DNA of 32,756 nt from Eubacterium sp. (GCA_022767895.1 JALENH010000057.1:1-32756), one strand, 5' to 3'; numbered from the stretch's first letter, positions 1 to 8,872 are shown. A program made the numbers and translations. The notes: generated by a model not told the origin, from the letters alone.

Positions 1-2
1 TT

Positions 3-1136
3 CAAATAAAACGATATAACTGGAGAAATTATGATGTGTTTCTCGTTGTTGTTGTGCTGATTTTGTCTTTAATCAGCTCTTATGTGATTTCCATTGTCAA
101 TCCGGACATTTCGATAAAAAGACAACTGGTTGGTGTCATTGACGGATTGTTTATTGTTGCTGTTTTCTCGCTGATTGATTACCATGATCTCTGTCTTTAC
201 ATCCCAATTATTTATATTATTACAACGTTGATGGCGATGGCCACCAAACTGACACCTCTGGGAGATGATAAAACGACAAGTTCCTTCCGCTGGCTGGACT
301 TTAAGATTATTAGCTTTCAGCCATCGGAGGTTTGTAAAATTGCATTGATTCTTGCACTGGCAACATTTTTTGCAAAACGGAGAGAAAATCTTCAGTCATT
401 TAAAAATTTTTTCCTGGCTTCGTTGATAACGATTGTGCCGACTTCCTTTATATTAATCCAGACAGACTTATCTTCCAGTGTGGTTATGCTTGTGATACTG
501 GCAATGATGCTAGCCTGTTCCGGAATCGGCCACCGGATTCTGGCTCCTGTAGTGGCTGTTATCGTTCCGGTAATTGGATTTTTGTTCTGGTACATCCAGC
601 AGCCAAACCAGATTTTATTAAAGGGATATCAGCTGCAACGTATTACTGGTTGGCTTCATCCGGAGGGACAGGAACTTGAGGTTATGTATCAGCAGAATAA
701 TTCGGTTTTGTCTATTGCGTCGGGCCGGCTTTACGGTAAATTGCTGGAAGGAAGTGAAAGCGCCAGAAATTATACCAGTGTGGATGTAAGAGAAAGTGAT
801 TTTATTTGGACGCCGATTAGTGAAGAATTTGGTTTTATAGGCTGCATGGTTATTTTGGCTCTGTTGTCCATTGTAATTATAAAATGTTTTATTGCGGCAA
901 AAAATGCAAGGGATTATATGGGAATGATGATTGCTGTCGGTATTGGAGCTATGTTTTTCTTTCAGACCTTTTTCAATATTGGAGTAGCAACATCATTGCT
1001 GCCCAATACAGGTTTGCCGTTACCGTTTCTCAGCAATGGTCTGACATCGCTGATCAGCAATATGATGGCGATCGGAATTTTATTAAATATTGGAATACAA
1101 CCGAACCGCGGAAGTAGTAGTTTTGAATTTAAATAA
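3..1136 (+). CDS. rodA: RodA/FtsW/SpoVE (SEDS) family protein, 5'-truncated at window edge
   Basis: The listed ORF starts at GTG 36, but the frame is open to the window edge (…QIKRYNWRNYDVFLVVVVLILSLIS), matching a typical RodA N-terminus. Polytopic; motifs FQPSEVCKIALILALA and LPNTGLPLPFLSNGLTSLISNM. Confidence 0.9.
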   Translation, partial: QIKRYNWRNYDVFLVVVVLILSLISSYVISIVNPDISIKRQLVGVIDGLFIVAVFSLIDYHDLCLYIPIIYIITTLMAMATKLTPLGDDKTTSSFRWLDFKIISFQPSEVCKIALILALATFFAKRRENLQSFKNFFLASLITIVPTSFILIQTDLSSSVVMLVILAMMLACSGIGHRILAPVVAVIVPVIGFLFWYIQQPNQILLKGYQLQRITGWLHPEGQELEVMYQQNNSVLSIASGRLYGKLLEGSESARNYTSVDVRESDFIWTPISEEFGFIGCMVILALLSIVIIKCFIAAKNARDYMGMMIAVGIGAMFFFQTFFNIGVATSLLPNTGLPLPFLSNGLTSLISNMMAIGILLNIGIQPNRGSSSFEFK

Positions 1137-1158
1137 ATGAGAAGGAAGGGATTTCATC

Positions 1159-1557
1159 ATGAATATTGCCTTGATTGCACATGATGCGAAGAAGATTTTG
1201 ATGCAGAATTTCTGTATTGCCTATCGTGGTATTCTGAGCAAACATACAATCTATGCCACTGGCACTACCGGCCGGCTGGTAGAAGAAGTCACAAATCTTA
1301 CGATTCATAAATATCTGGCGGGGCATTTGGGCGGAGAAAAACAGTTAGGAGTTCAGATAGAAAATAATGAACTGGATCTTGTTATTTTTCTGCGCGATCC
1401 CTTAACACAGAAAGTGCATGAACCGGATGTCAATAATGTGTTTCGACTCTGTGATATTCACAACATTCCGTTGGCAACCAATGTGGCTACTGCAGAACTT
1501 CTTGTGAAGGCATTAGAGCGCGGAGATCTGGATTGGCGTAATCTGGTTCGTATGTAA
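1159..1557 (+). CDS. mgsA: Methylglyoxal synthase
   Basis: 132 aa; IALIAHDAKK, ATGTTGRLV, DLVIFLRDPLTQKVHEPDVNNVFRLCDIHNIPLATNVATAELL. RBS GAAGGAAGGG upstream. Confidence 0.95.
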   Translation: MNIALIAHDAKKILMQNFCIAYRGILSKHTIYATGTTGRLVEEVTNLTIHKYLAGHLGGEKQLGVQIENNELDLVIFLRDPLTQKVHEPDVNNVFRLCDIHNIPLATNVATAELLVKALERGDLDWRNLVRM

Positions 1558-1587
1558 AAAAGCGTCGTGAAAATTCGACGCTTTTGT
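1558..1587. terminator. Rho-independent, probably bidirectional terminator between mgsA and DUF378 gene
   Basis: Perfect inverted repeat AAAAGCGTCG (1558-1567) / CGACGCTTTT (1576-1585) between convergent genes. Confidence 0.8.
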
Positions 1588-1591
1588 GTGC

Positions 1592-1786
1592 TTAATTACT
1601 GATACGTCCACAATAGCTGATGGCATACAAACCACATATTCCGATGATGGCATATACGATGCGGGACAGGATTGACATGGAGCCGAAGAGAAAGGCGACA
1701 AGATCCAGTCCAAAGAAGCCAACCAGCCCCCAGTTTACAGCACCTATAATAACCAGTACCAGTACAATATAATCTAATGCTTTCAT
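1592..1786 (-). CDS. DUF378 family small membrane protein (YuzA-like)
   Basis: MKALDYIVLVLVIIGAVNWGLVGFFGLDLVAFLFG…; start at 1786 with GGAGGT upstream. The 126-aa ORF is over-extended. Confidence 0.85.
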   Translation of the reverse strand: MKALDYIVLVLVIIGAVNWGLVGFFGLDLVAFLFGSMSILSRIVYAIIGICGLYAISYCGRISN

Positions 1787-1886
1787 AATTTTACAGTACC
1801 TCCTTTGCTCATAGTATGGCAGTTTTGCCGGGAAATATACATTATTTTGAAAATAGAAGCACTGTTGCTTCGGAAGGGAAAAGTTT

Positions 1887-3269
1887 ATGGCGAAAAAAAA
1901 TGTGATACAAATGAAAAAGAGATTTCGACCAAATTTAAGTCTTGCATTTTTCCTTTTTTTGTTGATTATCATTTACATTATTGTGCTTGCATGGGGATAT
2001 TTTGCAAAGGAACATATCTCTATTTATGAAGTCAATACGACGGATATATCAGATGATGCACCTCTTTATGGATTTGTCATTCGTTCCGAAGAAATTGTAA
2101 ACTCAGAAGAGTCAGGCTACATTAATTATTATTTTTCGGAAGGGAGCCGGATTGGAAAAGGAGATGTGGCGTATACCGCCGATGGGGACGGAGCGGTAAG
2201 CAGTGTGTTGGAGCAAATTCAGAGCGAGCGAGATAATTCTGCAAGCCTTACAAAAATGAGAGAAGTAGTTGCTTCCTTTTACAGTGGTTTCAATATGTCG
2301 AATTACAGTGATGTGACAAAGCTTCACTATGATGTCAAAAATGTTGTTTTTGATATGAATAATGGCAGCTTGTACAGTGATTTAAAAAAGGCCCTGAAAT
2401 CCTCTGGAAAAGACAGTAATTTCACAAAGGTTACAGCAAAAAAAAGTGGTGTAATTGCTTATACTATGGATGGGTATGAAAGCACCAGACAAGAGGATGT
2501 TACAAAGGAACTTTTTGATGATTACGGAAGTGTTGTTCGCAAACAAATGCAAAAAGAAGGAAGCACACCGGCAGGAACGCCGGTATATAAACTTGTTACA
2601 AGCAATGACTGGTCCATTGTGGTAAAACTGGATGAAAGTTATTATAGTGCACTTAAAGACAAGGAAACGGTACGTGTAACAATTACCAAGGATGATATTT
2701 CTTTTAATGCGCAGGTGGAACTGTTTGACAGGGAGGGTACACATTTTGCTGCGCTGAGTACATCACGATATATGGAGAGATATATCAATGACCGATTTTT
2801 GCAGATTGAATTTAATTTGAAATCAGCTTCTGGGTTGAAAATCCCTAACAGTTCGGTTCTCCAAAAAGATTTTTATGTGATTCCGGATAAGGCAATTACC
2901 AATGGAGCTGATGGAATTGGTGTGGTGAGACAGACCACCGGAAAAGAAGGAAAAACATCACATGAGTTTATATCGCTCAAAAAGGAAATTCGTTTGGGAG
3001 ATGAGTACTATGTCAGCGCATCTGTGTTGCAGGGAGGAGATATTCTGATGGATGCGTCTTCGGGAGAAAATTATATTGTCAGCAATAGAAAAAAATTATC
3101 AGGTGTTTATTATGTAAACGAGGGATATTGCCAGTTCCGCCCCATTGAAGTTCAGTATAAAAACAAGGAATATACGATTATTTCCGATCATACAGAAAAC
3201 GGACTATCTGCTTATGACCATATTGTTGTAGATCCTGCCAGTTTGCAGGATGATGACTTTATAGAATAA
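1887..3269 (+). CDS. HlyD-like / efflux periplasmic-adaptor-like protein with single N-terminal TM
   Basis: 460 aa, basic N-terminus then one TM, followed by biotinyl-lipoyl-like half motifs (SGYINYYFSEGSRIGKGDVAY, KSGVIAYTMDGYE). Located immediately upstream of yggS-sepF. Confidence 0.65.
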   Translation: MAKKNVIQMKKRFRPNLSLAFFLFLLIIIYIIVLAWGYFAKEHISIYEVNTTDISDDAPLYGFVIRSEEIVNSEESGYINYYFSEGSRIGKGDVAYTADGDGAVSSVLEQIQSERDNSASLTKMREVVASFYSGFNMSNYSDVTKLHYDVKNVVFDMNNGSLYSDLKKALKSSGKDSNFTKVTAKKSGVIAYTMDGYESTRQEDVTKELFDDYGSVVRKQMQKEGSTPAGTPVYKLVTSNDWSIVVKLDESYYSALKDKETVRVTITKDDISFNAQVELFDREGTHFAALSTSRYMERYINDRFLQIEFNLKSASGLKIPNSSVLQKDFYVIPDKAITNGADGIGVVRQTTGKEGKTSHEFISLKKEIRLGDEYYVSASVLQGGDILMDASSGENYIVSNRKKLSGVYYVNEGYCQFRPIEVQYKNKEYTIISDHTENGLSAYDHIVVDPASLQDDDFIE

Positions 3270-3300
3270 AAGAACAAATCGTTCGGAAAAGAGGCTGAAA

Positions 3301-3990
3301 ATGGTTACAGAAAATTTGAAGATGGTAGAACAGAAGATTGCAGCAGCATGTCAGCGTGTCGGGCGCTCCAGAGAAGAAGTGAGCTTAATTGCAGTAAGCA
3401 AAACGAAACCGGTAGAAATGATTCGGGAAGCAATGGCATCCGGTATTGTTACGTTTGGCGAAAATAAAGTCCAGGAAATCCTGGAAAAACAGGAGATTAT
3501 AAAGGATCCTCTCGATTGGCATATGATAGGACATTTGCAACGAAACAAGGTAAAACAGGTTGTGGGGAGGGTGGTGAGAATTCACTCTGTGGATTCTATT
3601 CGACTGGCAAAACAGATACAGACAGAATCGGAAAAGAAACAAATCAAGTCTGATATCCTGATTGAGGTAAATATGGCAAAGGAAGATTCCAAATTTGGAT
3701 TTATGCCGGAGGAAACAGAAGATGCCATCCGAGAAATTGCCGGATATCCCAATGTATGTGTACGTGGACTGATGACCATTGCACCAAACGTTTCTGAGCC
3801 GGAGAAAAACAGAGTTCATTTTCGCAATTTGCATAAATTACTAGTTGACATTAACAACAAAAACATTGATAATATTAATATGAGCGAGCTTTCCATGGGA
3901 ATGACCGGTGACTATGAGGTGGCCATTGAAGAGGGTGCTACTTTCGTTCGAGTTGGCACCGGCATATTTGGAAACAGACAATATTTATAG
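3301..3990 (+). CDS. ylmE: YggS/YlmE family PLP-binding protein (PLP homeostasis)
   Basis: LIAVSKTKPVEMIREAM, FGENKVQE, WHMIGHLQRNKVK, SMGMTGDYEVAIEEGATFVRVGTGIFG. Confidence 0.95.
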   Translation: MVTENLKMVEQKIAAACQRVGRSREEVSLIAVSKTKPVEMIREAMASGIVTFGENKVQEILEKQEIIKDPLDWHMIGHLQRNKVKQVVGRVVRIHSVDSIRLAKQIQTESEKKQIKSDILIEVNMAKEDSKFGFMPEETEDAIREIAGYPNVCVRGLMTIAPNVSEPEKNRVHFRNLHKLLVDINNKNIDNINMSELSMGMTGDYEVAIEEGATFVRVGTGIFGNRQYL

Positions 3991-3998
3991 AAAGGAAC

Positions 3999-4499
3999 AT
4001 GAGATATATGGGTATCAATTCCATTTTAAATTTCTTTAAGATTCCAGATGATTATGAAGATGATTATGAGGAGGAGTATGTCGAAGAACCAGTAAGAACG
4101 AAACCTTCACGGCCTATACAAAAGGAAGACGATTTTGATGAATCTCCGAAGCAGCGTTCAGGCTTTTTAGGTTCTAAGCCAAAGGTGGTTCCGATGAATA
4201 ACCGAGCAATGATGGAAGTTAATATTATTAAACCAAATACATTTGAAGATTCACAGAATATTTGTAACATGTTGCTTTCCGGTAGACCGGTAGTGGTCAA
4301 TCTGGAGGGCTTTGATCCGGATGATGCACAGCGGATTATGGATTTTATTTCCGGGTGTATTTATGCTATTAAGGGACAGTATCATCAGATTTCTAAATAC
4401 ATATTCATTTTTACGCCGGAGAATGTGGATATTAGTGGTGATTCCCTTTCGCTTGAGGGGAATACAGCCAAGATGCCTACCATCAATCGTGAATTTTAG
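3999..4499 (+). CDS. sepF: Cell division protein SepF
   Basis: MGINSILNFFKIPDDYED…, SGRPVVVNLEGFDPDDAQRIMDFISGCIYAIKGQYHQISKYIFIFTPENVDISGD. Start may be 4008 rather than 3999. Confidence 0.93.
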   Translation: MRYMGINSILNFFKIPDDYEDDYEEEYVEEPVRTKPSRPIQKEDDFDESPKQRSGFLGSKPKVVPMNNRAMMEVNIIKPNTFEDSQNICNMLLSGRPVVVNLEGFDPDDAQRIMDFISGCIYAIKGQYHQISKYIFIFTPENVDISGDSLSLEGNTAKMPTINREF

Positions 4500-4502
4500 A
4501 AG

Positions 4503-5270
4503 ATGAATACGAAAAAGGACCATTTCTTTTTGCAACATTTACATGATTTGAGTTTGAGAGCTTATCATTGCAATTGCCCTAGTTTTACTGATTTTCTTAC
4601 ATCAGGAGAACTTTCTTTGCTAATTCAGAATAAATGCAGTTTTTCTTCTGTGCAGGTAGAACTCTGGGGAGGACACGAGGATTGTGATCACAAGATGGCT
4701 GGCTTTTTTCCGGAAGGTTTTGAGGGAAATAACCAGGATGAGTTTCCTATCATCTGTATCCAGATAACGGCAGCAAATGAAAAGTATGCAAAAGAAATTA
4801 CACATCGGGATTATTTAGGAGCGATTCTGAATTTGGGAATTGAGCGGTCTACAATAGGGGATATCCGTATTTGTGATGAGACGGCATATGTATTCTGTAA
4901 TCGAGAACTCGTTCCTTTTATTTTAACTCATCTAGACCGTGTTCGCCATACGGCAGTGAAATGTCGGCAATTGATAGATGTCAGTGAGATACCAGCTCGG
5001 CAGTATAAAACAATATATCAGAGTGTGGCTTCTTTGCGTTTGGATAATGTTGTTGCTGCCATGACGGGGACTTCCAGAGGGAAAGCCAGTGAGTTGATTC
5101 TGCAGGGGAAAGTGATTGCAGGTGGCGAAGAAAAAAACTCCAACAGCTTTCGCTGTCGGAATGATATGGTAATATCCATACGTGGACATGGGAAATATCG
5201 CCTTTGGTTTGAAGAAGGCGATAAAACGAAAAAAGGGAAACAGAAAATTACAATTTATCAATATCTTTAA
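4503..5270 (+). CDS. ylmH: YlmH-family RNA-binding protein (S4 domain)
   Basis: GAILNLGIERSTIGDIRI and C-terminal S4-like region RLDNVVAAMTGTSRGKASELILQGKVIAGGE; position between sepF and divIVA. Confidence 0.9.
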   Translation: MNTKKDHFFLQHLHDLSLRAYHCNCPSFTDFLTSGELSLLIQNKCSFSSVQVELWGGHEDCDHKMAGFFPEGFEGNNQDEFPIICIQITAANEKYAKEITHRDYLGAILNLGIERSTIGDIRICDETAYVFCNRELVPFILTHLDRVRHTAVKCRQLIDVSEIPARQYKTIYQSVASLRLDNVVAAMTGTSRGKASELILQGKVIAGGEEKNSNSFRCRNDMVISIRGHGKYRLWFEEGDKTKKGKQKITIYQYL

Positions 5271-5284
5271 GGAGATGAAGTTTC

Positions 5285-6391
5285 ATGTTGTCACCACTTG
5301 ATTTGAAAAACAAAAAAATTGAACCCAAAAAAAGAAAATATTACGACAAGGAAGATATGGATGAATATCTTGAGCTTGTATTTGAACAATATAAAGCGTT
5401 ATATGATGAGAATCAGGAATTGCAGAAAAATGTCAAAACTCTGAATGATGGTGTACAGTATTATCGCTCAATCGAAACAACAATGCAGAAAGCACTGGTT
5501 CTTGCAGAAAAGACTGCAAAAGAGACGAAAGATGCTGCACAGTTGAAGGCTGAGGCAATTGAAAAAGATGCCAATACAAAAGCTGAGAAGATTGTTTCTG
5601 AAGCTGAACAAGAGTATGATAAATTAAAAGAGAAATGTTTATATCTAGTTCAACAGTTTAACCAGTATAAAATGCAATTAAAACAGGTGGCGTCCGCTCA
5701 ACTTGAATTGATTACCAGTGAGTCGTTTGATGTCTATTCACCTGAATTGGAAGCTATACAGGCTGAAAAAACCGCATTACCGAGTAATAAATACAACAAT
5801 CAGGCAGACTCTGAACCAGTGTCAGAGACAACAAAAGATTTGGTAGATGTTTTGGAAACGTCTACTAGAGAGCCGGAAAACAATGAATTTGAAATTGTTC
5901 AGAAGGAAGATGAGGCAGAAAATCTAATACAGGAAGAAGAACAAGCAGTGGAGAAAGAAGCAGATGATTTTGGTAAGACAACGATTCTTCCTGATGTTCG
6001 AAAGGAACGGAGTTCTTCTCGCAAATCACAAAGCGAGGAAGATGATTTAGATATTTTGTCTGCAGATACTATTGATTTGAGTAGTTCACTGGATCAAATT
6101 CGGGAGGCTGTAGCTGTACAAAAACCAAAAGAGGCTGTTGCAAAGGAAGTTCAGGAAGCACTAGTGTTAGAACCGGTGGATGCTGTTGTGACAGAACCCT
6201 TGGATTTGAAAGCAGTAGAAGTAAAACAAGAGGCTGGCCCTGAAGTTTTGGAACTTGAAAAAGAGAATGAAAAAGAGGCTCCTACACTGGACTCCCTATT
6301 GCAGAGTATTAACATTGGTAAAAAAAATAAAAAAAAGAAAGGTCAGGACGAAGATCCTTTTGAATTTCTTGGTTCTGTAGATGATTTTTGA
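5285..6391 (+). CDS. divIVA: DivIVA domain protein with long acidic C-terminal region
   Basis: MLSPLDLKNKKIEPKKRKYYDKEDMDEYLELVFEQYKALYDENQELQK coiled-coil N-terminus; synteny with ylmH and lspA. Confidence 0.85.
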   Translation: MLSPLDLKNKKIEPKKRKYYDKEDMDEYLELVFEQYKALYDENQELQKNVKTLNDGVQYYRSIETTMQKALVLAEKTAKETKDAAQLKAEAIEKDANTKAEKIVSEAEQEYDKLKEKCLYLVQQFNQYKMQLKQVASAQLELITSESFDVYSPELEAIQAEKTALPSNKYNNQADSEPVSETTKDLVDVLETSTREPENNEFEIVQKEDEAENLIQEEEQAVEKEADDFGKTTILPDVRKERSSSRKSQSEEDDLDILSADTIDLSSSLDQIREAVAVQKPKEAVAKEVQEALVLEPVDAVVTEPLDLKAVEVKQEAGPEVLELEKENEKEAPTLDSLLQSINIGKKNKKKKGQDEDPFEFLGSVDDF

Positions 6392-6897
6392 TGTTTCGAA
6401 ATAAGAAGTATGTAGTTACCAATATGATTTTTGCACTTACTTTTATTTTGTTGATTGCAATTGATCGCATTACAAAGAACATAGCTGTTCATAATTTGAA
6501 AGGAAATGAGATTGAATTGATTCCGGGGGTATTCTCACTTCATTATTTGGAGAATCCTGGTGCTGCATGGGGAATGCTTCCCAATGCCATCTGGCTGTTT
6601 GCGGTGATTACTATTATAGTCATCGTTGCCATGATTTATTTTTATGGTAAAATCCCTTTTGAGCGAAAATATATTCTTTTGCGTTTCACTATAATTATGC
6701 TGGCTTCAGGAGCAATTGGAAATTTTATTGATCGCATGATATGGCACTATGTTGTTGATTTTTTATATTTTAAATACATTCATTTTCCAGTATTTAATGT
6801 AGCGGATTGTTATGTTTGTATTGCTGCTGTATTACTAATGTATTGTCTATTATTTCGATATAAGGAAGAAGATTTTTTGTGGAAGAAGAAAGAATAA
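6391..6897 (+). CDS. lspA: Signal peptidase II (lipoprotein signal peptidase)
   Basis: AIDRITKNIAVHNL, GVFSLHYLENPGAAWGM, GNFIDR…VVDFLYF…FNVADCYVC. ATG at 6391 overlaps divIVA TGA; the ORF track starts at TTG 6388. Confidence 0.95.
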   Translation: MFRNKKYVVTNMIFALTFILLIAIDRITKNIAVHNLKGNEIELIPGVFSLHYLENPGAAWGMLPNAIWLFAVITIIVIVAMIYFYGKIPFERKYILLRFTIIMLASGAIGNFIDRMIWHYVVDFLYFKYIHFPVFNVADCYVCIAAVLLMYCLLFRYKEEDFLWKKKE

Positions 6898-7811
6898 CCA
6901 TCCGGGTAGAAGAGAAGACGGAGAGGCGTATTGATCAATATCTTGCTGATCATACAGATTTTTCCCGCTCTTATATTCAAAAGCTGATAAAAAGTGAAAA
7001 AGTAAAAATAAACGGGAATTTAGTCAACAAGATGAAGGTTCCCGTTTGTTTTGATGACGAAATTTGGCTTGATATTCCCAAACCGGCAAAATTGGAGATA
7101 GAGCCTGAAAAAATGGATCTTGCTATTTTATACGAAGATGATGATGTGCTTGTAATCGATAAGCCAAAGGGGATGGTTGTGCATCCATCTGCAGGCCATA
7201 TGAGCCATACTCTGGTCAATGGCCTTTTGTATCACTGTCAGGGGCATTTATCCGGCATTAACGGCGTTCTACGACCAGGTATCGTCCATCGAATTGATAA
7301 AGATACAACTGGTGCACTTATTGTATGTAAGAATGATATTGCTCACCAATCCTTGGCAGAACAATTGCAAGTACATTCAATTACAAGAAAGTATGAGGCT
7401 ATTGTTCATCACAATTTGACAGAAGAGCAGGGGACAATAGATGCACCAATAGGGCGTCATCCGGTAGAACGAAAGAAAATGGCTGTAGTTTCTCAAGAAA
7501 AGGGGAAAAGGGCAGTAACACATTATCAGGTGCTATCGCATTTGAATCACCAGTTTAACCATATTCAATGTCAGCTCGAAACAGGCCGCACTCATCAAAT
7601 TCGAGTTCACATGGCTTATATCCATCATCCTTTATTGGGAGATACAGTTTATGGACCAAAGCCAGGAAAGCGTTTTGAACGATTGGAGGGACAGACGTTA
7701 CATGCAAGAATTATTGGCTTTATTCATCCAACCAAAAATCAATATATAGAAGTAGAATCACCACTCCCACAATATTTTGTGGAACTGCTGAAATCCCTCG
7801 GAAATTCGTAA
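6879..7811 (+). CDS. rluD: RluA/RluD-family pseudouridine synthase
   Basis: S4-like N-terminus, DVLVIDKPKGMVVHPS, PGIVHRIDKDTTGALIVCKND, ETGRTHQIRVHM. Overlaps lspA by 19 bp. Confidence 0.93.
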   Translation: MEEERITIRVEEKTERRIDQYLADHTDFSRSYIQKLIKSEKVKINGNLVNKMKVPVCFDDEIWLDIPKPAKLEIEPEKMDLAILYEDDDVLVIDKPKGMVVHPSAGHMSHTLVNGLLYHCQGHLSGINGVLRPGIVHRIDKDTTGALIVCKNDIAHQSLAEQLQVHSITRKYEAIVHHNLTEEQGTIDAPIGRHPVERKKMAVVSQEKGKRAVTHYQVLSHLNHQFNHIQCQLETGRTHQIRVHMAYIHHPLLGDTVYGPKPGKRFERLEGQTLHARIIGFIHPTKNQYIEVESPLPQYFVELLKSLGNS

Positions 7812-7830
7812 ATTAATTGTAAAATATTGC

Positions 7831-7860
7831 TTGACAATTGAGTTACTATAGGTGTAGAAT
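7831..7860 (+). promoter_or_regulatory. Putative sigma-A promoter upstream of blaI-like gene
   Basis: TTGACA (7831-7836), 18-bp spacer, TAGAAT (7855-7860). Confidence 0.45.
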
Positions 7861-7916
7861 TGAGTTACTTGACACGGATTGTTTTTGGTGAATTGTAGAA
7901 CGAAATGACAAAAAAT

Positions 7917-7953
7917 ACTACAGTTGTAGATACGCATTATCTACTTGTGTAGA
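7917..7953. promoter_or_regulatory. Two BlaI/MecI/CopY-like operator dyads
   Basis: ACTACA-GT-TGTAGA at about 7918-7931 and TCTAC-TTGT-GTAGA at about 7940-7953, upstream of a BlaI-family CDS. Both resemble TACA-N2-TGTA operators. Confidence 0.55.
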
Positions 7954-8002
7954 ACATATGGGGATATATAGGGAACTGTAAATAAGGAGGAGGATTATAT
8001 CT

Positions 8003-8380
8003 ATGAGCAGTAATCCAACAAAAGAAATACGATTGCATGAAGGAGAACTAAATGTAATGGAGTTATTATGGTCCAATAAAGTTCTTGCAGCAAAAGATAT
8101 TTCCAAAATCATTAAAGAATACATAGGATGGGAAAAGAATACAACATATACAGTGATTAAGCGTTTGATAGACAAAGGAGCTATTCAGCGTGAAGATCCA
8201 GGATTTCTTTGCAGCGCAAAAGTGTCAAAAAAGGAAATTCAGGAAATTGAGACTAAAGCCTTATTAAAGAAAATGTTTAATGGCTCTCTAATAACATTTA
8301 TAAATGAATATCTTAGTAACCAGTCATTGACTACGGAAGAGATTATTGAGTTACAAAGAATGCTGAATTATAGAAAATAA
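8003..8380 (+). CDS. BlaI/MecI/CopY family transcriptional repressor (no adjacent BlaR1)
   Basis: LHEGELNVMELLWSNKVLAAKDISKIIKEYIGWEKNTTYTVIKRLIDKGAIQRED winged-helix signature; GGAGGAGG RBS. Confidence 0.92.
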   Translation: MSSNPTKEIRLHEGELNVMELLWSNKVLAAKDISKIIKEYIGWEKNTTYTVIKRLIDKGAIQREDPGFLCSAKVSKKEIQEIETKALLKKMFNGSLITFINEYLSNQSLTTEEIIELQRMLNYRK

Positions 8381-8385
8381 GAATT

Positions 8386-8436
8386 ATCGCATCCAATAGA
8401 CAAATAAAAGCAGGATGCGATTTCTTATTTTCTTTA
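8386..8436 (+). terminator. Rho-independent terminator after blaI-like gene
   Basis: ATCGCATCC (8386-8394) / GGATGCGAT (8413-8421) followed by TTCTTATTTTCTTTATTTC. Confidence 0.6.
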
Positions 8437-8493
8437 TTTCTTGCATAAAGAAGAAATTGTAGCATATGAAAAGAGAAAGGGGTGAAATAATAA

Positions 8494-8775
8494 TTGAACA
8501 AGATGAAACTTCCAATTGAAGTCCAGAAAATCATTGAATGCATAAGAAATTATCCAGTCATTTCAACGATTGTTGCAGTAATAATTATTGTAATTCTAAT
8601 ATTGATTTTAAGACACATTCATATCAAAAACCAATATTCGGATGAGGCCTGGAAAATTGTGAAAAAGAATGGAAGAAAATCAATTTTCTGGTATGATGAA
8701 AATGGAAACGAAACTTATAAGAGACCAAAGAAAAGTACAAATGGACCGAAACCACTTAAACGTAAATCATATTAA
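8494..8775 (+). CDS. Small single-TM membrane protein, uncharacterised
   Basis: 93 aa, TTG start with GGGGTG RBS at 9-nt spacing; TM YPVISTIVAVIIIVILILILRHI; hydrophilic basic C-terminus. Confidence 0.65.
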   Translation: MNKMKLPIEVQKIIECIRNYPVISTIVAVIIIVILILILRHIHIKNQYSDEAWKIVKKNGRKSIFWYDENGNETYKRPKKSTNGPKPLKRKSY

Positions 8776-8778
8776 AAA

Positions 8779-8836
8779 GAAGAATCGCACTTGACAAAAT
8801 AGGAAAATACAGAATAGTGTGATTCTTTTCTTTTAT
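8779..8836 (+). terminator. Rho-independent terminator after small membrane protein gene
   Basis: AAGAATCGCACT / AGTGTGATTCTT (one G·T pair) followed by TTCTTTTATAT. Confidence 0.6.
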
Positions 8837-8872
8837 ATCTCTCTTGGACAAACTCCAGTTTTTCAAAAAGAG

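Noticed and set aside
1856-1871. GAAGCA-CTGT-TGCTTC hairpin just upstream of the HlyD-like gene
   Set aside because: Only a 6-bp stem without a T-tract; too weak to call a riboswitch or terminator.
3385-3834. 149-aa minus-strand ORF
   Set aside because: Antisense to the well-supported yggS gene; no RBS or domain.
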